A DNA stretch of 47,554 nt from a virus. The stretch's first letter is position 1. Every line of letters begins with the position of its first letter. The position numbers and the translations under genes were made by a program. This document shows, one piece after another, positions 13,559 to 20,791 of the stretch. Below the pieces are notes generated by a model, which worked only from the letters and a program-made list of their open reading frames with translations, ran no database searches and had not been told where the DNA came from. The stretch spans positions 1 to 47,554 of the IMG/VR virus record IMGVR_UViG_3300049595_003185. The stretch is one strand, 5' to 3'.

Positions 13559-15076
13559 ATGAAATACCTTTCCGTCTGTTCCGGCATCGAAGCGGCCTCG
13601 GTCGCGTGGGAGCCGCTCGGCTGGCAACCAGCCGCGTTCTCCGAAATCGAACCCTTTCCTTCGGCGGTGCTCGCCCACCACTGGCCGTCGGTTCCCAACA
13701 TGGGCGACATGACTAAATATGAAGAATGGAAACTTGATCCAATCGGAATTCTGGTCGGCGGAACGCCATGCCAGTCCTTCTCCGTCGCCGGCCTCCGCAA
13801 AGGTCTCAAAGACTCGCGGGGAGGACTCATGCTTACCTATCTGGAAATCGCTCAACATTTTCGGCCTCGATGGATTGTCTGGGAAAACGTCCCCGGCGTC
13901 CTCAGTTCAAACGGAGGACGGGACTTTGGTTCCTTCCTCGGGGCGTTGGGCGACTTGGGGTATGGGTGGGCTTATCGCGTGCTCGATGCTCAGTGGGTCA
14001 GAACACAACGGCATCCCCGTGCCGTCGCGCAACGCAGGCGACGTGTGTTCGTTGTCGGATGTCTTGGAGACCCGATCCGTGCCGCCAAGGTTCTATTTGA
14101 GTCCGAAAGCGTGTGCCGGGATTATAAGGCGGGCGGCAAAAAGAAACAAAGTCCTGCCGGAGCATCTTCGCCGCGCTCTGGAAGCGGGATCCAAGTCGCC
14201 GGAGCCCTCGACACCCAATGCGGTGGCGGCAAGCTGACCCACCAATCTCTGGCCAACGGCCACGTCGTCGGCGCTCTCTCGGCGGAAGACGGCGAGCAGG
14301 GGCTCACCACAGTCCAAGCAGCCAAGTCGGGGATGCTGATCGCCACGGGCGACGGGCAGACTGCCGATCCGCTCACGGCGCACGAAGCCAATACTTACAC
14401 GCACGAAGGCTCCACGTTCCGGCTGCGGAATTGCGTGGCGCTACAAGACACCACGACGCGGGAGAAAGGCCAGAACGGCAAGGGCTGGAGCGACGATGGC
14501 TCAAGCTACACGCTGGACGCCGCCGCGACTCAGGGAGTTGCAACCATCGCGCCTCCCCTCACCCGCAATCCCTACGGCGACCACGAGTCCCGCGAAGGCG
14601 TCCTCGTTCCGGCCCGCATGGCGGCGTTCGGCGAATACGTGGAAGACGAGACCGCATCGACCATGAAGGCCCGTGACTTCCGCGACGCGACGGACTTGGT
14701 TGCCCACTCGCTGAGAGGCGAAGGGTTCGACGCAAGCGAAGACGGCACAGGACGCGGGACGCCGATTGCCGTCGACACCTACAACCAGACAGTCAGCGAT
14801 ACCTCGCAAGCCATTTCATCGGCGGCGAGCGACATCAACCACACCGGCGGGGTGATCGTGCCGCACGCCGTCCGCCGCCTCACCCCCACGGAGTGTGAAA
14901 GGCTTCAAGGCTTTAATGACGGACACACCCTCATCCCTTGGAAGGGTAAACCCGCCGACCAATGCCCTGACGGGCCACGCTACAAAGCCCTCGGTAACTC
15001 GATGGCCGTGAACTGTATGGAATGGATCGGCCAACGCATCGCTTTCTACGAACATCATAACCTAACAACCCCATGA
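13559..15076 (+). CDS. DNA (cytosine-5) methyltransferase
   Basis: A 505-aa enzyme that methylates C5 of cytosine in DNA. Motif I is SVCSGIEAAS, motif IV GGTPCQSFSVAG (nucleophile C71), motif VI ENVPGV, motif VIII QRRRRVFVVG, motif IX RRLTPTECERLQGF and motif X YKALGNSMAVN. Between VIII and IX is an unusually long Gly/Ser/Thr/Asp-rich target-recognition region of about 250 residues, as in several phage Dcm proteins. No cognate restriction nuclease is nearby, so it probably protects phage DNA. The start follows CATAACCTCACCACCTCG, and the stop overlaps the primase start. Confidence 0.92.
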   Translation: MKYLSVCSGIEAASVAWEPLGWQPAAFSEIEPFPSAVLAHHWPSVPNMGDMTKYEEWKLDPIGILVGGTPCQSFSVAGLRKGLKDSRGGLMLTYLEIAQHFRPRWIVWENVPGVLSSNGGRDFGSFLGALGDLGYGWAYRVLDAQWVRTQRHPRAVAQRRRRVFVVGCLGDPIRAAKVLFESESVCRDYKAGGKKKQSPAGASSPRSGSGIQVAGALDTQCGGGKLTHQSLANGHVVGALSAEDGEQGLTTVQAAKSGMLIATGDGQTADPLTAHEANTYTHEGSTFRLRNCVALQDTTTREKGQNGKGWSDDGSSYTLDAAATQGVATIAPPLTRNPYGDHESREGVLVPARMAAFGEYVEDETASTMKARDFRDATDLVAHSLRGEGFDASEDGTGRGTPIAVDTYNQTVSDTSQAISSAASDINHTGGVIVPHAVRRLTPTECERLQGFNDGHTLIPWKGKPADQCPDGPRYKALGNSMAVNCMEWIGQRIAFYEHHNLTTP

Positions 15077-17472
15077 ATCTTGACCATGCCCCCGAAGACT
15101 TCGGCTTGGACCGCTGTCCAACCGCCGGAGAAGGATGCCACGGCTGGATGTATAAAGCCGCCCACCGGCTTGTCGCCGCCGGATTTGACGACAACGAGAT
15201 CGAGGAATGGATCGACGCTTGGCTCGGCCGACCCGCCCAACCCCGCGAGATCGCCAACACCCTTTCCAAGGTCCGCGCCGAAGTCGAAGGCAAGATCCCG
15301 CCGCGCAAGACAGTCGGAGCCAAACGCCCGAAGGACGAAGCCGCGATAGCCAAGCTGCTCGAGGCCGGTCCGACCTCGGTCGAGGAGTTCATGGCAACCA
15401 GTCCGGTTGATGTGAGTGAAGTGGGCGCCAGCACAGTCCTGCGCGCACTATTCGGATGCCCCGACAGCAGCAACCAAGCAAAGACCATCCTCTTCACCGA
15501 CATGCTCTCCCAAGGGCAGCTCGTCTGGTCGCCCAAGACGGACGACGAGGATGTGGTGCGCCTAGGCCGCACGAATACCGAGGGCGCATGGTTTCTCCTC
15601 AACCCGGTGACCGGCGACTGGACTCCCCGCGACGAGGCCAAACCGACCCGCCGCTCGGAGTCGAGCCTCACCGCTTACCGACACGTCCTGATCGAAGCCG
15701 ACAACATGCCACTGGAAGAGTGGCTTACTATCTTGCGTGGAGTAACATTACCGATCGTGTCTGTAACCCTGTCTGGAAATGCCTCGGCCCATGCCATTGT
15801 CAGGGTGGACGCAGCCGATCGTGACGAATGGCTCGCCGCGGCCAAACAAATTGCCGACGTGGTCGTTCCGCTCGGAGCCGATCCGAACGCCATCACTGCC
15901 GTCCGGCTCACGCGCCTTCCAGGGGTGACGCGAAAAGACAACGGAAAAAGCCAATCGCTGATCTACTTCAATCCGAATGCCGAAAAATTGGCCGTTAATA
16001 GCCCAACCCCGTCGAAATCCACGGAATCGGAAGGAGGGGGTCAAATTGCCGCCCCCCTTGCCGAGGACAGCACAAACGATGCTTTAGCCGCCGGAAACGG
16101 GGATAGCGCCTCACCAGAGATGTCCAAACCGCCCACCAATGCGAATAAAGGCGGACGCTTTGAAGACATTTACTACGACGGTAAGGCGTTCTTCATGCGC
16201 TCGGCCGAGGGAATCTGGTGCTACGAAATGACCTCCGTGCTGACCAGCACGCTGAAGACCCGCGGATGCTCGGATCGCGTCCCGAAAGGCGGAACCTGCT
16301 CACAGCTCGACACCGCCAAAGAGGAACTGCGCCGCAAGCGAAGGGTTCACGGCGCCGGACCGAGGCTCTACAGCCAGAGCGAGGTCTGGTTTGAGGGCGG
16401 CAAGAAATACCTCAACACCGCCACAGTGAAGGTGACACCGGCCGCGCCGGAGGCCGGAGCCTGGGGCGAACACTTCCCGCGCTACGCCAGCGTCCTCGAC
16501 AACGTCTTCACCCTGCCGGACTACAAGGACACCTTCCTTGCGTGGGCCAAACGATTCTACGAGTCGGCCGAGGCCGGTGATCTCAAGCTCGGCCAAGCAC
16601 TCATCATGTGCGGCCCCGTGCACTGCTTCAAAACCTTCCTGATCGAGAAGCTCCTCGCTCCGGCGATGGGCGGCTATGCCGACCTCTCTTCGATCGTCTC
16701 GGGCGAGGGCAACGGGTTCAACTCGGAGCTGTTCCACTCTCCCCTCGCCGTGATCGACGACTCCAAAGCCGCCGAGAGCGAGGCCCAACTCAACCGCTAC
16801 GCCAGCGCGGTCAAGAAGCTCGCCGCCCACGGACGCCACAAATACCACGAGAAGTTCGTCACGCCGATCCTCGTGGAATGGAAAGGCCGTGTGGTCATCG
16901 CCGCCAACGACGACGTGGTCTCGATCAAAGCCGTCCCCACCCTGGACGTATCCAACGAGGACAAGCTCATCGTCTTGGCCATGCAGTCTTGGGAAGACCA
17001 GCCCGGCCCCGAGTATTTCGCCAACGTGGAAAAAGACGAGCTGCCGCACCTTCTGGCTTGGCTCAAGGCTTGGACGATCCCCTTCCGCCTCACCGACCCG
17101 ACTAGCCGCTACGGCATCCGCAGCATCATCGCCACGGAGATCCGCGCCAAGATCGAAGCCTCTGGCGCCAAAGCCGAGCTGCGCGACACCCTGAACGCTT
17201 GGTGGCGGCGCAAGCCCGACGAGGAACGCAAGGTGGCGTGGGAAGGCACGACCGTCGATCTGCATCAATCGTTCCACACCATCTTCGACAACACGTCGCT
17301 GACCAACCAGTGGCCGGTGCGGATTCTAGGAAGGCGGCTTGGGGACTTGGCCACGACTCCCGACTCGGGCGTCTCGGTAGTCTCCAAACGCTACGGCAAG
17401 GATAAGGTGACTTTGTGGCGGATCGAACCGCCGGCAGTCGAGACACCGGACGAAGACCAAGATCCGTTCTGA
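15073..17472 (+). CDS. Primase-helicase (AEP-like primase + SF3-type ATPase)
   Basis: A 799-aa replication initiator. The N-terminal part has an archaeo-eukaryotic-primase-like arrangement: VLIEADNMPLEEW (about 204) and SGNASAHAIVRVDA (about 234-248, with the S-x-H type motif). The C-terminal ATPase has a degenerate Walker A, GPVHCFKT (514-521), in which F replaces the last Gly, a Walker B ending AVIDDSKAA, and a sensor-like RVVIAANDD. A Gly/Ser linker near 310-350 separates them. It lies directly upstream of the putative origin. The start is ATGA-coupled to the methyltransferase. Confidence 0.85.
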   Translation: MNLDHAPEDFGLDRCPTAGEGCHGWMYKAAHRLVAAGFDDNEIEEWIDAWLGRPAQPREIANTLSKVRAEVEGKIPPRKTVGAKRPKDEAAIAKLLEAGPTSVEEFMATSPVDVSEVGASTVLRALFGCPDSSNQAKTILFTDMLSQGQLVWSPKTDDEDVVRLGRTNTEGAWFLLNPVTGDWTPRDEAKPTRRSESSLTAYRHVLIEADNMPLEEWLTILRGVTLPIVSVTLSGNASAHAIVRVDAADRDEWLAAAKQIADVVVPLGADPNAITAVRLTRLPGVTRKDNGKSQSLIYFNPNAEKLAVNSPTPSKSTESEGGGQIAAPLAEDSTNDALAAGNGDSASPEMSKPPTNANKGGRFEDIYYDGKAFFMRSAEGIWCYEMTSVLTSTLKTRGCSDRVPKGGTCSQLDTAKEELRRKRRVHGAGPRLYSQSEVWFEGGKKYLNTATVKVTPAAPEAGAWGEHFPRYASVLDNVFTLPDYKDTFLAWAKRFYESAEAGDLKLGQALIMCGPVHCFKTFLIEKLLAPAMGGYADLSSIVSGEGNGFNSELFHSPLAVIDDSKAAESEAQLNRYASAVKKLAAHGRHKYHEKFVTPILVEWKGRVVIAANDDVVSIKAVPTLDVSNEDKLIVLAMQSWEDQPGPEYFANVEKDELPHLLAWLKAWTIPFRLTDPTSRYGIRSIIATEIRAKIEASGAKAELRDTLNAWWRRKPDEERKVAWEGTTVDLHQSFHTIFDNTSLTNQWPVRILGRRLGDLATTPDSGVSVVSKRYGKDKVTLWRIEPPAVETPDEDQDPF

Positions 17473-17482
17473 GCGCATAAAT

Positions 17483-17499
17483 AGCGTAGAAATTACGCT
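17483..17499 (+). terminator. Short hairpin after primase gene
   Basis: AGCGTA-GAAAT-TACGCT, a 6-bp stem 10 nt after the primase stop. There is no T-run after it, so termination would need another factor. A second hairpin GCCGT-GAA-ACGGC lies at 17559-17571. Confidence 0.3.
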
Positions 17500-17640
17500 G
17501 TAGGTGAAGTGTGGCTTGAACTATTGTGCGTTTTCTAGTCGCCCAGATCGAAGCTGTTGCCGTGAAACGGCTGCGCCGGGGCTCTGAAGCGTGAAGCATG
17601 AGGCGTGATCCGCCCGCCTTTATCGAGAGTCGGGTATCTA

Positions 17641-17932
17641 TTACAGGGTTGACTTTCTGTTCCCCCAGCCTAAAAAGTCATGTTCCCCCATGTTAAGTCG
17701 TTGTCGTCGAGTGGTTTAAGCCCATCTGGGGGAAAAGGGGGGTTGGTTTGGGGGAGGCGCGTGGGAAAACGGGGTGCTGGCGACACCCCCTTATATAATA
17801 TATTTTTGAAAGAGAAAAAGGGTAAGGGTGTTCCCCTTTCCCCCAGACAGGACTTAACTCGTTGATTTTCAGACACTAAAGGTCTGGGGGAAAACCAGGG
17901 GGAACACTGGGGGAACAAAGTCAACCCTGTAA
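17641..17932. other. Putative replication origin: iterons, inverted repeats, AT-rich core
   Basis: A 292-bp non-coding block bounded by inverted repeats: TTACAGGGTTGACTTT...TGTTCCCCCAG (17641-17668) and CTGGGGGAAC...AAAGTCAACCCTGTAA (17907-17932), identical except for a 2-nt indel. Inside are eight CTGGGGGAA-like iterons in both orientations (17660, 17683, 17726, 17748, 17838, 17884, 17896, 17907). There is also a perfect 12-bp inverted pair TTTCCCCCAGAC/GTCTGGGGGAAA (17837-17848, 17882-17893), a GTTAAGTC/GACTTAAC pair (17692, 17851), and an AT-only run TTATATAATATATTTTT at 17791. It adjoins the primase-helicase gene. The remaining parts of 17473-18059 hold only small hairpins. Confidence 0.6.
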
Positions 17933-17991
17933 CGCGATCTCAGATGTGGCTATTTTAGACCCTTTGTGACACTTCGCTCTCGGCTTCACTG

Positions 17992-18041
17992 GTTACGCAA
18001 ACGTAACTGGCTTCCCGCGCCGGCCTCGCTTTAGTTAAAGC
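17992..18041 (+). promoter_or_regulatory. Two hairpins in the leader of the 45-aa gene
   Basis: GTTACG-CAAA-CGTAAC (17992-18007) and GCTTT-AGTT-AAAGC (18028-18041), the latter flanked by CCGGC/CCGG bases that could extend it. They end 4-5 nt before a full consensus ribosome-binding site. They may shape translation of the downstream microprotein. Confidence 0.35.
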
Positions 18042-18059
18042 CGGAATGGAGGTGATCTT

Positions 18060-18197
18060 ATGTATCGAACAACCGAACTCGGTTTGGCCTACGGGCCTTA
18101 TGGCGGCGTCGGCTACTTCGAGCGGCGTGAACGGAAGGCTGTCGTGACTGCTTTCCGCTGGCGTCGTTTGCTGAAGTATCTCGCTTCCCTACTGTAG
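18060..18197 (+). CDS. Microprotein, 45 aa, with full-consensus Shine-Dalgarno
   Basis: ATG at 18060 is preceded by GGAGGTGATCTT, the longest anti-SD match in the window. The product starts MYRTTELGLAYGPYGGVGYF, then a basic stretch (ERRERKAVV) and a hydrophobic/basic C-terminal helix (RWRRLLKYLASLL). It could be a peptide that contacts membranes or nucleic acid. It overlaps the convergent gene at 18189 by 9 nt. Few other genes here have a strong SD, which suggests high expression or a different origin. Confidence 0.6.
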   Translation: MYRTTELGLAYGPYGGVGYFERRERKAVVTAFRWRRLLKYLASLL

Positions 18198-18407
18198 TCG
18201 CAGCTCGCGCTCGTCGAGAATCTCGGCTAGGCGGTCCCTGACCCGTTCAAAGGTCCGGTATTCCTCGGCCGAGTTGTCGGCGTGCTTGATCTGGTTCCGG
18301 AGGTAGTCGAAGAGATCGCTAATCACCCACTTCCAATCGGCGCCTTTCAGCGCGTCCTGATGCTCCTGGGAGTCTTCGGGAATGGTGAACTCGAGGATGG
18401 CTTTCAT
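18189..18407 (-). CDS. Conserved-type small phage protein, 72 aa (minus strand)
   Basis: MKAILEFTIPEDSQEHQDAL then DLFDYLRNQIKHADNSAEEY and a charged C-terminal helix. This short strand plus two helices matches a phage small-protein pattern ('MKAILEFxLPED...YLR...') that I have seen but whose function I do not know. It is one of only two minus-strand genes inside the early half. Its promoter must lie in 18408-18500, where TATATTAACC is the best -10-like sequence. It may be expressed separately, for example in lysogeny. Confidence 0.6.
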   Translation of the reverse strand: MKAILEFTIPEDSQEHQDALKGADWKWVISDLFDYLRNQIKHADNSAEEYRTFERVRDRLAEILDERELRLQ

Positions 18408-18524
18408 TTTATTATTTACGCGGTTAATATAGCACGAACAGCTTAGACTTTATGCCGTTCATGTGCTGCACGAGTTAATAACCGGAAAAGCTGCAAAAAA
18501 TTGACAGCCCATCAATATGATAGT

Positions 18525-18636
18525 CCTATGCGGCGCGGCGGGTCTACAGAGGGACGGTGGTGGGTTGGGTGGTGGGTCTACAGATATGAAAGCCGCGCCC
18601 TTTACTCTATCAACATGAGTATTTGTGCCGCATAGG
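18525..18636 (+). ncRNA. Candidate three-way-junction RNA
   Basis: P1: CCTATGC (18525-18531) with GCATAGG (18630-18636). P2: GGCGCGGC (18532-18539) with GCCGCGCC (18592-18599). P3: TACTC (18603-18607) with GAGTA (18617-18621). P1 can alternatively extend to 10 bp using GGC/GCC, competing with P2, so a switch is possible. The P2 loop contains a direct repeat GGGTCTACAGA (18540, 18574) around a G/T-rich stretch. TTGACA (18501) lies upstream with a weak -10 (TCCTAT) at 17 nt. No coding frame fits this segment. Confidence 0.45.
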
Positions 18637-18960
18637 TGCATGAGGCGTGAACCATGAATCTTGGCTCATGTCTCTGATCCACAGCAACTTACGCCAATTC
18701 CTCAAAAACTGAGGCTAACAGAGTAGGATCGAAAAGACCCGCTGCCTTAAATATATGTCGGCCTCATTCGGCCTGCCCTTTCTCCATCGGTTTGCTCGCT
18801 TGGCTGCTTGGATTCGGCAAAGCGGACAAGCAGTAGGGCATAACCTCTGTGGTGATTAACAGAGTAATTCGGGGGGATCCCTCCCTTTGTTTATGGAGAC
18901 GGCGACATGAGTCGCTCCGATCCGAAACAAACACCCTATGACACGAAGGGATGAAGTCGT
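18637..18960. other. Non-coding stretch with small hairpins
   Basis: No convincing gene. The 34-codon frame from ATG 18755 has no ribosome site. Visible structure: CCTCA-AAAAC-TGAGG near 18700, CTCTGT-GGTGATTA-ACAGAG (18845-18864) directly after CATAACC, and GCGAC-ATGA-GTCGC (18902-18915) within a GGAG/CTCC frame. The last two resemble the first hairpins of the repeated leader modules further right, so this may be a divergent fifth module preceding palindrome copy 1. Confidence 0.35.
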
Positions 18961-18977
18961 AGTCAGATTGTCTGACT
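18961..18977 (+). repeat. Palindrome copy 1: AGTCAGA-TTG-TCTGACT
   Basis: A 7-bp perfect stem with a 3-nt loop, ending 27 nt before the start at 19005. It is the first of six copies on the plus strand. It differs from copies 2-4 only in the loop. Confidence 0.7.
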
Positions 18978-19004
18978 GCTGCTTGTCGTGTCTTTAGAAA
19001 ACGT

Positions 19005-19424
19005 ATGGACAAAAACCAAAGCAACAAACAACGCGCAGCCTTGGCCGCGCTCGTGCAATCCGTTCGCGCTGGCCACAAGGCCGCCGAGAACGTGGCGAAG
19101 TTCGGCAAGGCGGCAATCGCCGCTGGCGTGACACGCGATCAATTCGTCGCGGCGTTGCAGAAGATGTGGGGCATGAGCAAGCACCGCGTCGGCAGCAAAA
19201 ACTACCGCGCCATCGTTTCCCGCGTCAGCTATTGGACGCTGCAAGCGGGATACGACAAGCGCCGCAAAGACGACAAGGCTCCGGCCAAACCCGTCTCCGT
19301 TCCTCGCGGCGCCGTCGAGGCCGTGTTGGAAATGCTCGTCAACAACTTCAACGTGGACGAGGACGCGGTCGCTGCCGTTGTCCGTGCCATCGCGGCCAAG
19401 GCGAATGGCTTCGTCGTTGAATAG
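19005..19424 (+). CDS. Hypothetical helical protein, 139 aa
   Basis: Not recognised. All-helical and basic: an N-terminal helix rich in Ala/Lys (QRAALAALVQSVRAGHKAAE), a second (VTRDQFVAALQKMWGMSKHR), a Lys/Pro-rich linker near residue 95, and a C-terminal helix pair (VEAVLEMLVNNFNVDEDAVA). The middle could bind DNA. It is the first gene of the accessory series preceded by palindromes; its TAG stop overlaps the first base of the next palindrome's flank. Confidence 0.6.
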   Translation: MDKNQSNKQRAALAALVQSVRAGHKAAENVAKFGKAAIAAGVTRDQFVAALQKMWGMSKHRVGSKNYRAIVSRVSYWTLQAGYDKRRKDDKAPAKPVSVPRGAVEAVLEMLVNNFNVDEDAVAAVVRAIAAKANGFVVE

Positions 19425-19439
19425 TCAGACGATCTGACT
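19423..19439 (+). repeat. Palindrome copy 2: AGTCAGACGATCTGACT
   Basis: A perfect 7-bp stem with CGA loop. It begins within the TAG stop of the 139-aa gene and ends 14 nt before the next ATG (19454). Here the palindrome stands alone, without the two preceding hairpins. Confidence 0.7.
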
Positions 19440-19453
19440 AACTGCACAACACC

Positions 19454-19645
19454 ATGAAAGTGGAACAAACGACAACGAAACCGAAACGCCGCAAGCGTTT
19501 CCACGAGAACACGTCCGAGAGTTACGATCTCGGATTCCAACCCGTCGCCAAAGAGGACATGGACGCCCGTTCACGTTACCTCGCGGCGAACAACCGACAC
19601 TTCGGGGCGAACATTGGGTTTGCCCTCGAGCGTGTCTCCAAGTAA
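19454..19645 (+). CDS. Hypothetical basic protein, 63 aa
   Basis: Not recognised. The N-terminus is Lys/Arg/Thr-rich (TTTKPKRRKRFHENTSES) and likely disordered; the C-terminal half is helical (DMDARSRYLAANNRHFGANI). The start has the CAACACCATG context. The stop is part of TAATAACCGCATCACC. Confidence 0.5.
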   Translation: MKVEQTTTKPKRRKRFHENTSESYDLGFQPVAKEDMDARSRYLAANNRHFGANIGFALERVSK

Positions 19646-19686
19646 TAACCGCATCACCATGAACCATGAAGCATGAAGCACGCAGC

Positions 19687-19839
19687 ATGTTCCTTGACGC
19701 GGAGCCTTCCGACGAAGTTGCGGAGGCCCCAGAGTGGCGGCCCGGCCAGACAACGCCGCCTGAACCCGACGAAAGCGGACAATCGTTCGGTTGCTACCAT
19801 CCTGCACGGGATGAACGCGGAGGTTGCTATGCGGAATAG
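19687..19839 (+). CDS. Small acidic protein, 50 aa (tentative)
   Basis: Starts MFLDAEPSDEVAEAPEWRPG and ends with two Cys in a Gly/Arg-rich tail. It is acidic and Pro-rich. I prefer it over a longer frame from ATG 19673, whose first 45 residues are Arg/Ser/Pro-rich like a shadow. It contains the GGAGG used by the next gene and overlaps it by 11 nt. Just upstream (19658-19686) is a run of CATGAA/GCATGAAGC repeats similar to ones at 17584 and 18637. Confidence 0.4.
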   Translation: MFLDAEPSDEVAEAPEWRPGQTTPPEPDESGQSFGCYHPARDERGGCYAE

Positions 19840-19918
19840 CCAGCTCAAGACCGAGTGTCTCGAGAAGCTGGTCCTTCTCGCCCTGCTCCTCGTGTGGCTC
19901 ATCTTTGCCTTGATGTAA
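19829..19918 (+). CDS. Single-span membrane microprotein, 29 aa
   Basis: MRNSQLKTECLEKLVLLALL followed by LVWLIFALM: a charged N-terminus and one hydrophobic helix that runs to the last residue. GGAGG lies 5 nt before the ATG, which sets this start over the in-frame ATG at 19811. The stop belongs to a TAATAACC junction. Confidence 0.55.
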   Translation: MRNSQLKTECLEKLVLLALLLVWLIFALM

Positions 19919-19928
19919 TAACCACGCA

Positions 19929-20014
19929 GGAGATTACCCGCTCCCTTCTTTGCGGGAGGGAGCGGCCATCTCATGCGCGGCGAGTGCCGTGAATGGGAGT
20001 CAGACGATCTGACT
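19929..20014 (+). promoter_or_regulatory. Three-hairpin leader module A with palindrome copy 3
   Basis: Hairpin 1: outer GAGAT (19930-19934)/ATCTC (19968-19972) around CCGCTCCCT (19938-19946)/AGGGAGCGG (19957-19965). Hairpin 2: GCGGC-GAGT-GCCGT (19977-19990). Hairpin 3: AGTCAGA-CGA-TCTGACT (19998-20014), followed by AAATCAAACGACTA. The order and spacing match modules B-D, though the stem sequences of hairpins 1 and 2 differ. Confidence 0.6.
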
Positions 20015-20032
20015 AAATCAAACGACTAGATA

Positions 20033-20057
20033 CCGCCCTTGCCTAGTGCGAGGGCGG
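20033..20057 (+). promoter_or_regulatory. Extra hairpin in leader of the 86-aa gene
   Basis: CCGCCCT (20033-20039) and AGGGCGG (20051-20057) form a 7-bp GC-rich stem with an 11-nt loop. It explains the longer distance (88 nt) from palindrome copy 3 to the start at 20103. There is no T-run after it. Confidence 0.4.
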
Positions 20058-20102
20058 AACGGGAGGCAATAACGCCAACCCATAACAAAACAATAAAACA
20101 CC

Positions 20103-20363
20103 ATGAAAACAGAAAATCAATTCAGGACAAAATCGGGCTGGCTGACGCCTTATGCGTTGGTCTGCGGTTATCAGGAAAAGCACGAATCAGGAGCGGTTGA
20201 GACTTCTTTGTGGCAAGAATGTCCCGCCGTCCGAGGCTATCATGTTCGGCAACATGATTTTAATGGAGGCGGGCGGATTTTTTGGGAAGTTTTCGACAAC
20301 TTGCCAAAGGCCCGCCGCTTTTATTCCCAAGCTTGCAAGAAAGCAGAGAAGAGCAACAACTAA
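20103..20363 (+). CDS. Hypothetical protein, 86 aa, lower GC
   Basis: Not recognised. A globular-looking alpha/beta protein with aromatic residues and a C-terminal basic helix (GRIFWEVFDNLPKARRFYSQ). It contains WxxxYxLVCGY and two Cys. The codons use A/T at the third position far more than the neighbours (ACA, AAA, GAA, CAT, TTT common), which suggests a recent arrival. The start context is AAACACCATG. Confidence 0.55.
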   Translation: MKTENQFRTKSGWLTPYALVCGYQEKHESGAVETSLWQECPAVRGYHVRQHDFNGGGRIFWEVFDNLPKARRFYSQACKKAEKSNN

Positions 20364-20397
20364 TAAGAAAAGAGGGCAACCCGCTAGGATCACCCAA

Positions 20398-20425
20398 CCG
20401 CAATTTGCGGGAAGTTGTTCGCAAC
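20398..20425 (+). promoter_or_regulatory. Two leader hairpins, one with a TTCG tetraloop
   Basis: CCGCA-ATT-TGCGG (20398-20410) and GTTG-TTCG-CAAC (20414-20425) lie in the 98-nt gap before the ATG at 20462. The UUCG loop is a stabilising tetraloop in RNA. They may protect or regulate the downstream frame. Confidence 0.4.
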
Positions 20426-20461
20426 AGTAATCATTCTAACTCAAAAATCAACACAAAAAAA

Positions 20462-20791
20462 ATGACAACCTATACCATCACGATAGATTCCAAGGGCTGA
20501 GTTTCCATTGGCGCAAGGCCAACGCCGTTCACCAATGGTTCGTCGATAACGTGCAGGGCGGCGAGGACAACTGCTCCCGCTTCTATCGACGAACCGCTCG
20601 ACGGGTGCAGCAGCGAACGTCCGTGGGTCAAGGTCACTCGTGGCATGGACGCCACGGGATTCTACGAGGGCGAGATCGACAACGATCTCGTGGTCATCGA
20701 CGGCCTGAAGTTCCAAGGCCGCACCATGAAGCTCGGTGCGCGGGTCAAGTTCAAGCCCAAGCACGTGTTGGATCGCTACGTCTGGGACTAG
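20462..20791 (+). pseudogene. Frame-disrupted phage protein gene
   Basis: The frame opens MTTYTITIDSKG and stops at TGA 20498. The neighbouring frame continues LSFHWRKANAVHQWFVDNVQ then GGEDNC, a pattern I recognise from a common small phage protein (WRKANxxHxWFVDNVQxGxDxC). The frame then returns to the first one: SIDEPLDGCSSERPWVKVTR, MDATGFYEGEIDNDLVVIDG, LKFQGRTMKLGARVKFKPKH, ending at TAG 20791. An extra C after GGGC at 20497 would join parts one and two; a second shift lies near 20575-20590. It could be decay, recoding or sequence error. Alternatively the last part is a separate 48-aa protein from ATG 20645. Confidence 0.55.

Noticed and set aside
16300-17277. 325-codon minus-strand frame in the primase-helicase gene
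   Set aside because: Opposite the ATPase motifs of a well-supported gene; composition typical of an antisense shadow.
17680-17924. Short frames on both strands within the putative origin
   Set aside because: They are built from the G5/C5 iterons, giving Gly/Pro/Lys-rich nonsense, and have no ribosome site.
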